A DNA stretch of 43,396 bases from an uncultured Chloracidobacterium sp. (GTDB lineage: Bacteria; Acidobacteriota; Blastocatellia; Pyrinomonadales; Pyrinomonadaceae): positions 1-43,396 of the forward strand of contig CALDGX010000202.1 of assembly GCA_937941715.1 (NCBI GenBank), read 5' to 3'. The position numbers and the translations under genes were made by a program. Of the stretch, positions 43,370-43,396 are shown one piece after another (position 1 is the stretch's first letter; every line of letters starts with the position of its first letter). The notes beneath the pieces are model-generated. The model saw only the letters and a list, made by a program, of their open reading frames with translations. It was not told where the DNA came from and did not search any database.

Positions 43370-43396
43370 CTGTTTCTATGATAGCAAATCGGGGAG

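Noticed and set aside
42260..43381. 373-codon open frame on the plus strand
   Set aside because: Fully antisense to the SDR reductase, which has clear nucleotide-binding and YxxxK motifs.

Overview
The window looks like a chromosomal segment of an Acidobacteriota bacterium, most likely of the class Blastocatellia (Pyrinomonadaceae-like). That is an inference from gene content: a VWFA-related protein of the acidobacterial type (about 41.1-42.25 kb), a secreted protein with FG-GAP-like repeats of the D-x-D-x-D-G...RPSxGxW kind, OmpR-type winged helices fused to large sensor or enzyme domains, and fused 2-oxoacid dehydrogenase E1. There is no rRNA or tRNA gene, insertion sequence, integrase, phage gene or CRISPR array that I can recognise. 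Coding density is high and genes lie in short co-directional runs. Layout, left to right: (1) 0-2.2 kb holds a clpA gene cut by the window edge. (2) 2.25-7 kb is a threonine locus, with thrB divergent from a thrC-thrA pair; thrA is fused aspartokinase/homoserine dehydrogenase. (3) 7-10.2 kb, minus strand, holds a pirin, an O-methyltransferase, a LuxR-type regulator whose receiver has lost its phospho-acceptor Asp, and an alanyl-tRNA synthetase gene that stops after the class II catalytic core (273 codons instead of about 870). (4) 10.2-12.3 kb has an exported MsrB, a fasciclin protein and RecX. (5) 12.4-15.5 kb is a tight plus-strand run: truB, alpha/beta hydrolase, membrane protein, class IV aminotransferase. 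(6) 15.6-19.3 kb, minus strand, has a small acidic protein, a secreted serine hydrolase and, just upstream of the latter, a 590-residue protein joining an OmpR-type winged helix, an alpha/beta hydrolase and a degenerate class III cyclase domain. (7) 19.4-24 kb has a small CxxC protein, an FG-GAP protein, an SLC13-type permease and a flippase-like membrane protein. (8) 24-33.2 kb is mainly metabolic: acyl-CoA dehydrogenase, GNAT, radical SAM, TPR, cyclophilin, M1 metallopeptidase, fused E1 and an AlkZ-related protein. (9) 33.3-35.5 kb has a glycine-zipper envelope protein and OsmC. (10) 35.5-35.9 kb is the only gene-free stretch over 300 bases and is filled with short symmetric and repeated motifs. 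(11) 35.9-39.2 kb has a HEAT-cyclophilin fusion, a zinc-ribbon protein and a DUF4112 protein. (12) 39.2-41 kb is a peroxide-stress run (perR, peroxiredoxin, thioredoxin-like) with a PerR box lying on a good sigma-70 promoter. (13) 41.1-43.4 kb has the VWFA-related protein and an SDR reductase. The most unusual items are the truncated AlaRS next to a pseudo-receiver regulator, the winged-helix/hydrolase/pseudo-cyclase fusion with 11-bp-spaced direct repeats upstream, and the repeat-rich spacer at 35.6-35.8 kb. No sequence search was possible; family names rest on motifs and remembered family sequences.
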